Of a stretch of DNA of 64,000 nucleotides, positions 43,727-52,938 are shown one piece after another. The stretch is from positions 186,001 through 250,000 of the forward strand of contig NZ_WWCN01000002.1 of NCBI RefSeq assembly GCF_009857445.1, in the 5' to 3' direction. This stretch comes from Duganella flavida. Its GTDB lineage: Bacteria; Pseudomonadota; Gammaproteobacteria; Burkholderiales; Burkholderiaceae_D. Each line of letters opens with the position of its first letter. The stretch's first letter is position 1. Position numbers and translations under genes: made by a program. A model generated the notes under the pieces. The model worked only from the letters and a program-made list of their open reading frames with translations, made no database searches and was not told where the DNA came from.

Positions 43727-45565
43727 CTATGCCGACAAAGTGGTGTTGTGCACCTTGCCGCCAATGGTGACGTTCTTCAGTGTCATGCCCTTCACGTTGT
43801 ACAAGAACCATGGCGCAGCCGCGTTCACCGGCGTGCCGAAATCGCAGTCGCTGATCGACACATTCGTCACCGGCAGCACCGGCGGCACTGGCAGCGGGCC
43901 GTTGTAGTCCGACGCCACCGGGCCAAGAATCACGATCGCCTGGAAGCACGACGCGGTCTTGCCATCCTTGGTCACATTGCCAGCCCTGATGTTGGAGATC
44001 TGGATGTTGTCTACCACCGGCGGGCGGGTACGCACGTTGTCGCTGATCGGCGTGTAGTCGCAATCGAAGGTGACGATGGCGCCGGCCGCCGTGGCCACGG
44101 TCTTCGACTGAATCGGCGAACCTGGCAGCGATGCATAGAACGACGGCGAAATCTGCACGCCATTCGGCACCGTGCAATCGCGCACGTAGAAGTTGCGCAG
44201 GAAGCCGCCGCGATTCATATTGGTCTTCATACGGATCGCGGTGTTGAGCGGATTGGTTTGCCAGTTAGCGTTTTCAAACACCAGCTTTTGCGCGAACACG
44301 TTCTGGATGCCGCCCGCCATCTCGCTGCCGAGCGTGACGCCACCGTGGCCGCTGTGCATGATGCTGTTCTGGATGACGATGTTCTGCGAAGGACCATACT
44401 GCGTATCGAGATCCTTGCCGGCCTTGATGGCGATGCAGTCGTCGCCGGTGTCGAAGGTGCAGCCATCCACCAGCACGTGATCGCAAGCTTCCGGATCGAA
44501 GCCATCGCTGTTAGGACCGTGGCTGTGCATCTCCACGTTGCGGATCGCGAGGTTGCGGCAGTGAACCGGGTGATGCTGCCAGAACGGCGTGTTTTGCACG
44601 CGATAGCCCTGCAACAGCACATTGGTGCAGCCGATAATCTGGATCATCGGCGCGCGCAGGAAGTGGCCGATACCGAAGATACGTTTGGACAGCGGTACGC
44701 CCGCTTCCGACAACGCCGGCAGATACTGCGCATCGGCGCGCCATTTATCGCCTTCGCCCTGAATCAGCAGGCGCTCCGCTTCCGTCAGCGCTGGTGCGAC
44801 GGTGGATAGCGAGGCTGGATTCAGCGGATTCACCGTGTTCTCCGACATCTTGCCGGCCTTGAAGTTGGGCGTGGTGCCCTGGCCGATGGAGTTGATGGTT
44901 TTCTGTTTGCCTTTCCACGTCCACCAGCAATCGCCGGCGTCGTTGAATGGCACGCCGCCTTGTCCGTCAAGGATCGCGGTCCAGTCGTCGCCGGTGAGGG
45001 CGATGTTGTTTTGGCCGTAGGCGTACACCATCGGCGAGTAGTTCAGGCAGTCGTTGCTCTGCCAGCGCGAGATGGTCAGCTTACCGTGCTTGCCGCAGTC
45101 GATGTCGCCGTACTTGGCGAAGTCCGCTGGATTGTGGCTGAAGTAGACGTGCGCGCCTTTGCTCAGGTGGACGTTTACGTTCGACAGCAGCACGATAGGG
45201 CCGGCCACAAACCAGTCGCCGGCCGGGATCACAACGCGGCCGCCGCCCGCATCGTGGCAAGCCTGGATTGCGGCCTTGATGGCGGCGTAGCAGTCCGGCG
45301 CATCGGCGGTTGGCGTGCCCAGATCATCCTGCTCCTCGTGCGAGATCCACGCTTTCACTTTGGTGAGTTTGCAGGTCTTGGCGCCGTAGGCGGTGATGTT
45401 AAAGTCTTCCTTGCGGAAGGTAAGCGGCTTCGATACGCGGTCGATGATGGCTTGCGCCTGCAGCCAAGGATCCGGCGCGGTGGCTGCGACGGCGGGAAAA
45501 CTGAATGAGATGCCTGCCGCAGGCAAGGCTTTCATCAGGTTGCGGCGCTGGGTATTGATGGTCAT
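43727..45565 (-). CDS. Glycoside hydrolase family 28 (polygalacturonase-like), probable Tat export
   Basis: 612 residues from ATG 45565, preceded by AAGGATCACAGC. The N-terminus MTINTQRRNLMKALPAAGIS has a twin-arginine-like RRNLMK motif and a cleavage near AVAATA. The right-handed beta-helix domain carries the GH28 residues: NSDGFDPEACDH, FDTGDDCIAIKAGKD, HSGHGGVTLGSE and IRMKTN. It is larger than typical 450-residue polygalacturonases, with an insert of about 100 residues near 190-300. Likely an exo-acting enzyme on galacturonan oligomers in the periplasm. It is 10 bp downstream of the fused pectinase gene. Confidence 0.9.
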   Translation of the reverse strand: MTINTQRRNLMKALPAAGISFSFPAVAATAPDPWLQAQAIIDRVSKPLTFRKEDFNITAYGAKTCKLTKVKAWISHEEQDDLGTPTADAPDCYAAIKAAIQACHDAGGGRVVIPAGDWFVAGPIVLLSNVNVHLSKGAHVYFSHNPADFAKYGDIDCGKHGKLTISRWQSNDCLNYSPMVYAYGQNNIALTGDDWTAILDGQGGVPFNDAGDCWWTWKGKQKTINSIGQGTTPNFKAGKMSENTVNPLNPASLSTVAPALTEAERLLIQGEGDKWRADAQYLPALSEAGVPLSKRIFGIGHFLRAPMIQIIGCTNVLLQGYRVQNTPFWQHHPVHCRNLAIRNVEMHSHGPNSDGFDPEACDHVLVDGCTFDTGDDCIAIKAGKDLDTQYGPSQNIVIQNSIMHSGHGGVTLGSEMAGGIQNVFAQKLVFENANWQTNPLNTAIRMKTNMNRGGFLRNFYVRDCTVPNGVQISPSFYASLPGSPIQSKTVATAAGAIVTFDCDYTPISDNVRTRPPVVDNIQISNIRAGNVTKDGKTASCFQAIVILGPVASDYNGPLPVPPVLPVTNVSISDCDFGTPVNAAAPWFLYNVKGMTLKNVTIGGKVHNTTLSA

Positions 45566-45575
45566 GCTGTGATCC

Positions 45576-48173
45576 TTATTCATCCGAATTATTGAACTCA
45601 CCGAGGAAGACGTCGGCCGGCGAAGGTGCTTGCGTGTAGCCGAGATCCTTGACGGGATCGATGCCGGCTTTAATCAGGTTGTTCCAGTGGTCGTCCGAGT
45701 TGAATTGGACGGGGCGATAGGAGATCGTGCCTTTCTTGTTCCAGTCGGCCCATGGCTGCTGTTTGTTGATGTGCGATCCGATGCGCGAATTCAGTACCAC
45801 CATTTTGCCGACAGCTTCCAGCGATGTGCGGGCGACGGTGCCGGTCGGTGCTTTGTAGCCGTTGGTAGGGCCGTAGGCGCAGCTGTAGCCCTCCACCGCC
45901 AGCGGCGCGTAAGGCGTGCAGCGCGAGCTGTGGAACCATTGGCGCAGCAGGTAGAAGTTGCCCGTCTTCGCACCTTCATGCGTGAAGCGTACGTTGTCGA
46001 ACACGAAGCCGTATTTGGTTTTGACGTGTGTGTCCGGCGCGGCGACATACGACACACCACGGTCGCCAAGCGTGCGGATTTCGCTTTGGTAGAAGTAGGC
46101 GGTGCTGTCGCCGAAAATGAAATCCACATCGCCTTCGATGTAGGATTTGTTGAAGAAGCTGCGCACCGTGCTGCCTACCTGCGGCGACTTCAGATACAGC
46201 GTGTCCTGGAAGCCGATCAGGCGGATGTTTTCGAATTGCGCCTTGTCGGCGCTGTCCACGCTCAATGCAAGCGCTTGATGGTGGACATTGTTGATGTTGG
46301 GGAGTTCTTCGGCGCGGGCGTTGCCGGTGTCCTTGTTGTAGCCGTTTTCGAAGGTCAGGTTACGCGCCTGGAAGCCATTGTTCTGCACCCAGACGGTCTG
46401 CGTGCCGAAGGTGCCAATCTGCGCGCGGTCCTTGATGGTCGTGTACATGGCTTGCACTGCCGGTGCGGCTTTGGCGAATTGGGGGCCGTATTGCGCGTCG
46501 TAGGCTGTGCCGGTGTTGGATGCATCCAATTTGGCGATGATGCGCGTGGCTGCTGCATCCTTGCCTTCACCGTATAGCGTGATCGGCGCGGCGGAGGCGG
46601 GGACGTAGACCAGCTCTTGATACACGCCCGGTTTCAGCAGCATGTACAAACGCTTGGCCGGATGTGCTGCGCTGTCCAGCACTGCGCGGCTGACGGCTTC
46701 CTGTACGGTGTTGAAAATGCGGATGCCGTCGGCGCTTGCAGCTTTATTGATGATGTAGTCGGGCGTGAACGTTGCACCTTTGGCTAGCGGATCGGATAGC
46801 GGATCCCACGGATCGATGCTCTCTTTGCCCGCCGTACCGACGTACTTCAGAACTTCACTGTAGCTGTATTGCTTGGCCTGTTCCAGCGGCAGTTGCGGGC
46901 GCATGCTGCTTGCCGCATCCGGGAAAGGTGCGAAACGGTTGGCGCAAGTGCTGGTGTCGTTGGCGCTGATCGCATCGCCGGACAATTTGGCGAATTCGAT
47001 TTTTCGATCACCCTTGCCGGCGATACTGACGTTGCGTAGCTTGATCTCCGCAGGGCGTTGCTCGTCGTAGCCTTGAACCAGAACGCGGCCTGGCGTCACG
47101 GCGTGGATATCGTCGAAGTCGATGTTGGTGTAGACCGGGATCTGTGTGCCTTCGGTGCGATTTTCGTAGCGGGTGCTGATGTCGATCGGCGTCTTGACGT
47201 TGAGCAGACAGACATTGCGATAGCTGACTTGATCGACCACGCCACCACGTGAAGCATCGCTCTTGATGCGCAGGCCGGAGGTGGTGCCGTCCATGCTCAG
47301 GTCTTCCACCAGTATGCGGCGCAAGCCGCCGTTGGTCTCGCTGCCGATGGACATGCCATGGCCGCTGTAGAAGCGGTTGTGCAGAATGGAGATGTTTTCG
47401 GTTGCGCCGTTGTTGCCAGCCTTGATGGCGACGTTGTCGTCGCCGGTGCGGATATGGCTGTAGGCGATGGTGACGTTGCGCGAGGAGATGGGATCGATGC
47501 CGTCGGTGTTGCGCGCGGTGGCTGGTGTGTCGATACGCACGCCCCATGCGGTGAAGCCATCTACTTTGTTGAGCGTGACGTGGAAGTTGGGCGAGTTGCG
47601 CAGCGTGATTTTGTGCAGGGTGATGTCCTGCGCGTTGGTGATTTCGATCAGGCGCGGGACGTTCTGGCGTGCGTCTTCTTTCTGCGCGCGGCGGGCCAGT
47701 TGCCACCATGATTCAGTGCCGCCGTCGATTATGCGGCCGCCCTGGCCTTCGATGGCGCCGTTGCCATAGATGCCGCTGGATTTGGCGTTGTCGATGGTGA
47801 TGAATGGTTTGCAGCCGCGCCCCAGTTTGTCAATAGTGCCGCAGGTGTTGGCGCCACGGTCGTACAGTTTGGGATTAGTGCTGGCTTGCAGTACTGCGCC
47901 GTCGCCGACGAGCAGGCTGACGCCGGAGCGCAGCTTGAGCGGGCCGGAGATGAAGCTGCCGGACAGGCGCACGGCGCGGCCGGCAGGGCAGGCATCAATG
48001 GCGAACTGAATACGCGCGGTGTCGTCGCTGCTTGCCGCATTAGGTGCGCTGGTGCTCAGCACCACGCACACCGGCGGCGGCGAGGGCTCAACGACCTTGC
48101 GCGTGTCCTGTGCGTGCACTGCACCAGCGATCGGCAACGTGGCGAGTACCGCAATAATTCGATGCGTCTTCAC
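45576..48173 (-). CDS. Bifunctional pectinase: GH28 polygalacturonase fused to CE8 pectin methylesterase
   Basis: 865 residues with a signal peptide ending GAVHAQ. Residues about 35-420 are a GH28 beta-helix with NTDGIDPISSRN, RTGDDNVAIKAG, YSGHGMSIGSE and LRIKSD, all catalytic positions intact. Residues about 470-860 are a pectin methylesterase with the active-site motifs GFQDTLYL and GDVDFIFGDSTAYF (both catalytic aspartates). One polypeptide would demethylate homogalacturonan and hydrolyse it. Start overlaps the CE12 stop (ATGA). Confidence 0.93.
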   Translation of the reverse strand: MKTHRIIAVLATLPIAGAVHAQDTRKVVEPSPPPVCVVLSTSAPNAASSDDTARIQFAIDACPAGRAVRLSGSFISGPLKLRSGVSLLVGDGAVLQASTNPKLYDRGANTCGTIDKLGRGCKPFITIDNAKSSGIYGNGAIEGQGGRIIDGGTESWWQLARRAQKEDARQNVPRLIEITNAQDITLHKITLRNSPNFHVTLNKVDGFTAWGVRIDTPATARNTDGIDPISSRNVTIAYSHIRTGDDNVAIKAGNNGATENISILHNRFYSGHGMSIGSETNGGLRRILVEDLSMDGTTSGLRIKSDASRGGVVDQVSYRNVCLLNVKTPIDISTRYENRTEGTQIPVYTNIDFDDIHAVTPGRVLVQGYDEQRPAEIKLRNVSIAGKGDRKIEFAKLSGDAISANDTSTCANRFAPFPDAASSMRPQLPLEQAKQYSYSEVLKYVGTAGKESIDPWDPLSDPLAKGATFTPDYIINKAASADGIRIFNTVQEAVSRAVLDSAAHPAKRLYMLLKPGVYQELVYVPASAAPITLYGEGKDAAATRIIAKLDASNTGTAYDAQYGPQFAKAAPAVQAMYTTIKDRAQIGTFGTQTVWVQNNGFQARNLTFENGYNKDTGNARAEELPNINNVHHQALALSVDSADKAQFENIRLIGFQDTLYLKSPQVGSTVRSFFNKSYIEGDVDFIFGDSTAYFYQSEIRTLGDRGVSYVAAPDTHVKTKYGFVFDNVRFTHEGAKTGNFYLLRQWFHSSRCTPYAPLAVEGYSCAYGPTNGYKAPTGTVARTSLEAVGKMVVLNSRIGSHINKQQPWADWNKKGTISYRPVQFNSDDHWNNLIKAGIDPVKDLGYTQAPSPADVFLGEFNNSDE

Positions 48174-48958
48174 TGCTCACTCTCCGGCTTGAAGTGGCCG
48201 GCGGCTTCCGGGATGGTGCGCTTGATTTCTTCCATCACCATGCGCGAGAAGTAGGCTGCGCCTTTGGCCCCGAGGTGAGTACGGTCGAAGGCTGTCTTTG
48301 GGGCGCCTGCCACTTCCACTTTGCCGGCAACAGGCGGTGCGTCGTAGCCTGCGGGACGCGGCACCATTGCCAGCGTGTCCGCTTCGTCCTGGCCCATCGC
48401 CTGCACGGCAGCGTAGCTTTCTGCGTTCAGATCCAGCAACGGCGCTTTCTGCGCGGCGGCGGTGGCGCGGATCACATCAGCCCATGGCGCCAGGTTGTTT
48501 TCCAAAATGCCGTCCTTGAAAGTGCGGCGCGTCAGCGGCGTCACCAGCACCGGCACGCCGCCCAGCGCTTTCACTTCCTGCGCATAGCGGACCATGTTGA
48601 CGGGAAATTCAGTTTTCAAATCAGTCGAGCGTCCCGGCTTGCCCGGCTGGTCGTTGTGGCCGAACTGGATCAGCACATAGGTCGTGCTGTAGGCAGCTGC
48701 GCCGCGTAGCAAACCTTCCACTTCATCCCAACGCCCCTCGGCGCGGAAGCTGCCGGAACTGCGGCCGCCCTTGGCGAGATTGATGCAGGTGTTGGCGCGG
48801 TTGACGCGCGCGCAGAAGGCGTCGCCGTAGCCGCTGGTATTGGCCATCGTCGAATCGCCAACCAAAATAAAGCGCACCGGCTTGTCCGCCGCGTGCGCGC
48901 CGCCGGCCAGCATCGCTGCCGCCATGGCGAAAGAAGGAATCAGGTGTTTCATCATCAT
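48170..48958 (-). CDS. Rhamnogalacturonan acetylesterase (SGNH/GDSL hydrolase, CE12 type)
   Basis: 262 residues with a signal peptide (KHLIPSFAMAAAMLAGGAHA). SGNH blocks: FILVGDSTMANTSGYGDAF (nucleophile Ser), INLAKGGRSSGSF (Gly), LIQFGHNDQPG (Asn) and DRTHLGAKGAAYFSRMV (Asp-x-x-His). It removes acetyl groups from rhamnogalacturonan so that the pectinases can act. Three ATG codons in a row open the gene (MMMKH), so the exact start is uncertain. It is the first of three overlapping pectinase genes. Confidence 0.9.
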   Translation of the reverse strand: MMMKHLIPSFAMAAAMLAGGAHAADKPVRFILVGDSTMANTSGYGDAFCARVNRANTCINLAKGGRSSGSFRAEGRWDEVEGLLRGAAAYSTTYVLIQFGHNDQPGKPGRSTDLKTEFPVNMVRYAQEVKALGGVPVLVTPLTRRTFKDGILENNLAPWADVIRATAAAQKAPLLDLNAESYAAVQAMGQDEADTLAMVPRPAGYDAPPVAGKVEVAGAPKTAFDRTHLGAKGAAYFSRMVMEEIKRTIPEAAGHFKPESEQ

Positions 48959-48966
48959 GTCCAGGC

Positions 48967-49004
48967 AAAAAAAAAGGCGCCGGCCGTGGTGTCGGTCCGG
49001 CGCC
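48967..49004 (-). terminator. Terminator behind the TonB-dependent receptor, abutting the pectinase operon start
   Basis: On the minus strand, an 8-bp GC stem GGCGCCGG / CCGGCGCC (49004-48997 with 48983-48976) is followed by nine T residues (48967-48975). It lies between the receptor stop (49022) and the first ATG of the CE12 gene (48958), only about 8 bp from it. Confidence 0.85.
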
Positions 49005-49021
49005 CATAGTCAGGCAGGGGA

Positions 49022-51748
49022 TTAGAACGTGTAGGTTGCGCGTACGTTGTAAGCGCGGCCGATCGGGCTAGCTGCGCTGCTCAGGTAACCGTAGGTGTAC
49101 AAGCTGCTGTTGGTTGCTGGCGGCGCGGCGTTGAGCAGGTTCGTGATACCAGCGGTCAGCTGGATATTCTGGAAGCCGTTATACGTCGTCGTCCAGTTCC
49201 AGGCCTTGTACGAATTGATGTTGCGCCAGTACTGCTTGGCCACCAGATTCTGGTCGGTGTACTTGGAGTTGTAGTTCTGGGTCAGCTGCATATTCCAGTT
49301 GCCCTTGGCCCAGTTGATCTTCGCCGTGTGCTTCCAGCGATAGGTGATGATCGGGAAGCTGGAAGTGGTGCCGTTGCTGGCCAAACCGAACTGGCCGATG
49401 TTCGATGCGAACGGGCTGCCGTTATACAGCTGGTTGTCGAACTGGGTCAGGTAGGTACCGTCGATCGACACCTTGAAGTCGCCGTACTTGGACGAACGTG
49501 GGAACGCATACGAAGCCGATACGTCCACACCAGCTGCCTTCTGGCCGCCCAGGTTCATGGTGGTGTTATTGATGTAGGCGATGGTACCGTCGGCGTTACG
49601 CACGAAGTACGATGCATACTTCACTGGATCGAGGAAGTAGACCTGCTCTGGCAAGTTGGCCAGCATGTTGGTCATCTTGATGTTCCAGTAGTCCAGCGAC
49701 ACCATGGCGTCCTTCACCGGTTCCATCACCACACCCAGGGTGTAGCCCTTGGATTTTTCCGGCGTCAGGTTGGCGTTGGAGCCAGTCTGTTTTGGCAGCG
49801 TGGTGTTGCAGACGGTCGATGCCACATAGCCTGGCAGCGCGGTACCGGTGCCGGCTACGCCTGGCGTACCACCAGGGCACAGTACCGGATCGTCCCACTT
49901 GGCGGCGGTGGTGGTGGTGGCGCCCGGCAGGCGGTAGCCGTAACGGTCGAACAGGGTCGGTGCGCGGAAGCCAGTGTTGGCCGAGCCGCGGAACATCAGC
50001 GCCTTGGTGGCTTCGTAGCGGAAGCTGATCTTAGGATTGATGGTGTTACCGAAGTCGCTGAAATGGTCGTCACGCACGGCGGCGTTCAGTTCCAGTTTCT
50101 TGGTGATCGGCGCGTTGATCTCCGCGAACAGCGCGGCGACGTTACGCTGGCCTTCGCCGTGCGATGCACTGGAGTTGGCGTAGGTGACTTCACCGCTGAT
50201 CGGCAGCTTGGTATCTTCGGTGGTATCGCGGTGGAAGTCTGCGCCCAGCGCCAGTGCCAGCGAACCGCCTTCCAGTTCCATCAGCGCGCGGCTGGCGGTA
50301 ACGTCAACACCGGTGAAGGTCGACTTCGAGGTACGGTTCTTGGCGCCGTCCACGCTGATCGATTGCAGGTAAGCCTTGCCGTCCGCGTCTTGCAGGCCGA
50401 ATGGATTCAGCTTGCCGCTTTTCAGGCCGTCCAGCAGGCCCTGGCCTTTGACGTAGCCGGAGTAGTAGTAGTTATCGCGGTTCGAAACACCGACCACCAG
50501 GCCAGCCTTGTAATCCCAGCCTGCCAGCGTGCCTTCATCGCTGATGGCGACGCGCTGGTTCAGCTGCACGTCCTTGGTGGTAGCGATGCCCAGGTCAGCC
50601 ACGGCCCAGGTCACGGTCAGTGGGGCGCCGTTCAGGCCTGCCACGGCAGGTACACCGCCGCTGGCGCCCGGATACCATTTGCTGGTCGAAGGCAGAATGG
50701 CGTTGACGCCGCTGACTGCCACCGCATTGGTCGGGTTCTTGGTGCCGAGGATGAATTCCTCGCCGCGCGAGTAGTCGATGGTGACGACGTGGTCTTCGCT
50801 GATTTTCTTCGCGCCGCGGGCGTAGAAGGTGACCTGCTGGTTGGCATACAGCGCGGTGCCGTAGGTATTGTTATCGAGTACGCAGGTGCCTTTCTGGCCG
50901 CTGATCGAGTATGGCGCCAGGCAGCCAGTGGTGCCGTATGGGTTCTGCGCGGTTTTGTTGGTCGGCGTAGTGAAGTTGGCTGGGGTGGCGTTGCCGCCGG
51001 TGCCCAGCGTCGGTGCGCGGCCAAGGCCGGTCAGGATGTCGGCGGAGCTCAGGTAAGCGCGGTCCGATTGTGCCAGGCGGGTACGCTGGTGCGCGTCAAC
51101 GGTGGCGTAGAAGCTCCAGCCGTCGCGTTCCAGGTTGCCCTTGCCCCAGGTGGCGCTCAGGCGCTGTTCGTCGCCGCCGCCTTTTTTCTCAGGCTGCACG
51201 GCTTGCGCGGTGATCGATGCGCCTTCGAAGGAAGTCTTGGTGATGAAGTTGACCACGCCGCCGATAGCGTCGGAGCCGTAGATCGAGGATGCACCGTCGC
51301 GCAGGATTTCAACGCGGGCGATGGCGCTCATTGGAATCACGTCCAGGTTGGCGTAGCCGTCGGCGATAGCTTCATTGGCGAGACGGCGGCCGTTCAACAG
51401 CACCAGCGTGCGGTTCACACCGAGGCCGCGCAGGTTGATATTGGTGCCCGAGCCGGCGTTCGACGGCGCCAGCGATGCCGATTGCGGCAGCGCCATCATG
51501 ACGTCGGCGAGAGTGGTAATGCCTTGCTTGACCAGGTCTTCGGCCTTGATGCTGGTAACTGGCAGCGATGCTTCGCTGGCGACGCGCTTGATGCTGGAGC
51601 CGGTCACTTCGACGCGGGTCATGTTGGCATCGTCACCGCCGGTTTGCGCGGCTGCTTGGTTGGCCAGCGTCAGCACGGCCAGGCTAATGGCGGACAGCAG
51701 CAGGCGTGGTTGTGCGGAACGGTTCTGGACCGGGTGCTCGGACTTCAT
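49022..51748 (-). CDS. TonB-dependent outer membrane receptor
   Basis: 908 residues. A signal peptide ends LANQAAAQ, then a plug domain with VEVTGSSIKR, the INLRGLGVNRTLVLLNGRRLAN stretch and VEILRDGASSIYGSDAIGGVVNFITK. The 22-stranded barrel ends RAYNVRATYTF with terminal Phe. It sits directly upstream of the three pectinase genes and next to an aldarate regulator, so import of oligogalacturonides or pectin fragments is inferred. Receptors of this kind in Oxalobacteraceae often serve carbohydrate uptake. Its promoter should lie in the 209-bp gap 51749-51957, which contains no recognisable gene or clear operator. Confidence 0.93.
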   Translation of the reverse strand: MKSEHPVQNRSAQPRLLLSAISLAVLTLANQAAAQTGGDDANMTRVEVTGSSIKRVASEASLPVTSIKAEDLVKQGITTLADVMMALPQSASLAPSNAGSGTNINLRGLGVNRTLVLLNGRRLANEAIADGYANLDVIPMSAIARVEILRDGASSIYGSDAIGGVVNFITKTSFEGASITAQAVQPEKKGGGDEQRLSATWGKGNLERDGWSFYATVDAHQRTRLAQSDRAYLSSADILTGLGRAPTLGTGGNATPANFTTPTNKTAQNPYGTTGCLAPYSISGQKGTCVLDNNTYGTALYANQQVTFYARGAKKISEDHVVTIDYSRGEEFILGTKNPTNAVAVSGVNAILPSTSKWYPGASGGVPAVAGLNGAPLTVTWAVADLGIATTKDVQLNQRVAISDEGTLAGWDYKAGLVVGVSNRDNYYYSGYVKGQGLLDGLKSGKLNPFGLQDADGKAYLQSISVDGAKNRTSKSTFTGVDVTASRALMELEGGSLALALGADFHRDTTEDTKLPISGEVTYANSSASHGEGQRNVAALFAEINAPITKKLELNAAVRDDHFSDFGNTINPKISFRYEATKALMFRGSANTGFRAPTLFDRYGYRLPGATTTTAAKWDDPVLCPGGTPGVAGTGTALPGYVASTVCNTTLPKQTGSNANLTPEKSKGYTLGVVMEPVKDAMVSLDYWNIKMTNMLANLPEQVYFLDPVKYASYFVRNADGTIAYINNTTMNLGGQKAAGVDVSASYAFPRSSKYGDFKVSIDGTYLTQFDNQLYNGSPFASNIGQFGLASNGTTSSFPIITYRWKHTAKINWAKGNWNMQLTQNYNSKYTDQNLVAKQYWRNINSYKAWNWTTTYNGFQNIQLTAGITNLLNAAPPATNSSLYTYGYLSSAASPIGRAYNVRATYTF

Positions 51749-51957
51749 GGTGTTGTCTCCTTCGTCTCTTGAATAAAGTTATACGCAGCGCTGGAAAGCG
51801 CCTGCGTGAGTGGAGCACCTCGCGTACTCCGTGCCGCTGTGACGAGGGCCGCTGCGCTGCGTGGTGCAGGTGGGCCGAGGTCGAGCCGGTCGATAACTTG
51901 ATTACTTTATTGTCGCGGCCGACATCGAGGCCGGACCTGCGCTACTACAGGTACTGC

Positions 51958-52656
51958 TTATCCGCGCGAGAAAGTGCGGGTCACGCGTTCCAGGTGGGCG
52001 CGCATGGCTTTGCGCGCCGCTGCCGGATCGTGGGCGGCAATCGCCTCCAGGATGCGGCGGTGATCTTTCAGCGTTTCCTGACGCAGTTCTTCGGTCTGGA
52101 AGTGTTCTTTGAGCTTGTGCCACAGGCGCCCGCGCTGGTCCCACAGGTAGTTCAGCGATCCCACCAGCGCGCTGTTGCCGGTGGCGCGCGCGATGGCGAG
52201 GTGGAAGTTGCGATCGGAGTGTTCGTTGCTGGAGTAATCCGAGTGGTGCTTCTCCATCTCGACCACTGCTTGCAGGATGGCGTCGATGGCGCTGTCGGTG
52301 GCGACACGCGCGGCGATGGCGGCGATCTCCGATTCGATCAGGCGGCGCGCGGACAGCACTTCAAAAGGACCAGGGCCGGCTTCCGGCAGGGCGGCCGCTT
52401 CCGGCAGCTCGCTGACGTAGACGCCGGAGCCACCGCGCACTTCGATCACACCACCGAGTTCCAGCGCGATCAGTGCTTCGCGCAGCGAGGCGCGGCTGAC
52501 ACTCAGCTTGGTGGCCAGGTCGCGCTCGGACGGCAGACGCTCGCCGGCGGCGATGTTCTCGTTGCGGATCAATTCCTGGATGCGGTCGGCCACAACGCGG
52601 TACAAGCGCGGTTCGTGGGCGTTGCTATCGGCAGGAAGTGCAGTCTTTTTCAACAT
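51958..52656 (-). CDS. GntR-family (FadR subfamily, FCD domain) regulator of the garD-udh block
   Basis: 232 residues. The winged helix LYRVVADRIQELIRNENIAAGERLPSERDLATKLSVSRASLREAL is followed by an FCD domain with FHLAIARATGNSALV and DHRRILEAIAAHDPAAARKAMRAHL. It is divergent from garD; the 282-bp gap contains TGGTCAGACCA palindromes near both genes, matching the TGGTnnnACCA consensus known for FadR-subfamily regulators. It probably represses garD-udh and itself and responds to galacturonate or galactarate. Confidence 0.9.
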   Translation of the reverse strand: MLKKTALPADSNAHEPRLYRVVADRIQELIRNENIAAGERLPSERDLATKLSVSRASLREALIALELGGVIEVRGGSGVYVSELPEAAALPEAGPGPFEVLSARRLIESEIAAIAARVATDSAIDAILQAVVEMEKHHSDYSSNEHSDRNFHLAIARATGNSALVGSLNYLWDQRGRLWHKLKEHFQTEELRQETLKDHRRILEAIAAHDPAAARKAMRAHLERVTRTFSRG

Positions 52657-52698
52657 TGTTGTCTCGTTAATTCTTGTGTGGCTTATCGGATTGCCATC

Positions 52699-52728
52699 TG
52701 GTCAGGCCATTCTAAGGTGGTCAGACCA
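52699..52728. promoter_or_regulatory. Two TGGTCAGrCCA operator copies near the second GntR gene
   Basis: TGGTCAGGCCA at 52699-52709 and TGGTCAGACCA at 52718-52728 lie 42 and 61 bp upstream of the GntR start (52656), 19 bp apart centre to centre, about two helical turns. A third copy lies ahead of garD. Together they fit FadR-type autoregulation. Confidence 0.75.
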
Positions 52729-52870
52729 AATGCGCAATGTGGACTAGCCAAATTAATTTTTAAATGGCATACTGAATTCATGGAGGAGCCGTCTATACCC
52801 TGTGGCTACAAGGCTTAAGCCCTTGAAAACATGCGGGTTTCAGACTGTGGCGCGCAGGCCACAAAACTGG

Positions 52871-52905
52871 ATTGGCCGGCCAATGACAGAAGTGGTCAGA
52901 CCACT
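52871..52905. promoter_or_regulatory. Two adjacent palindromes ahead of garD
   Basis: ATTGGCCGGCCAAT (52871-52884) is a perfect 14-bp palindrome. AGTGGTCAGACCACT (52891-52905) has 7-bp arms around a central A and contains the same TGGTCAGACCA core as 52718-52728. The second is the candidate GntR operator, 34 bp before ATG 52939. The first could bind another regulator. A further weaker repeat, TGTGGC-N6-GCCACA, spans 52846-52863. Confidence 0.7.
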
Positions 52906-52938
52906 TTACGAGACCAAAAAACAACGTAGGAACGCCAG

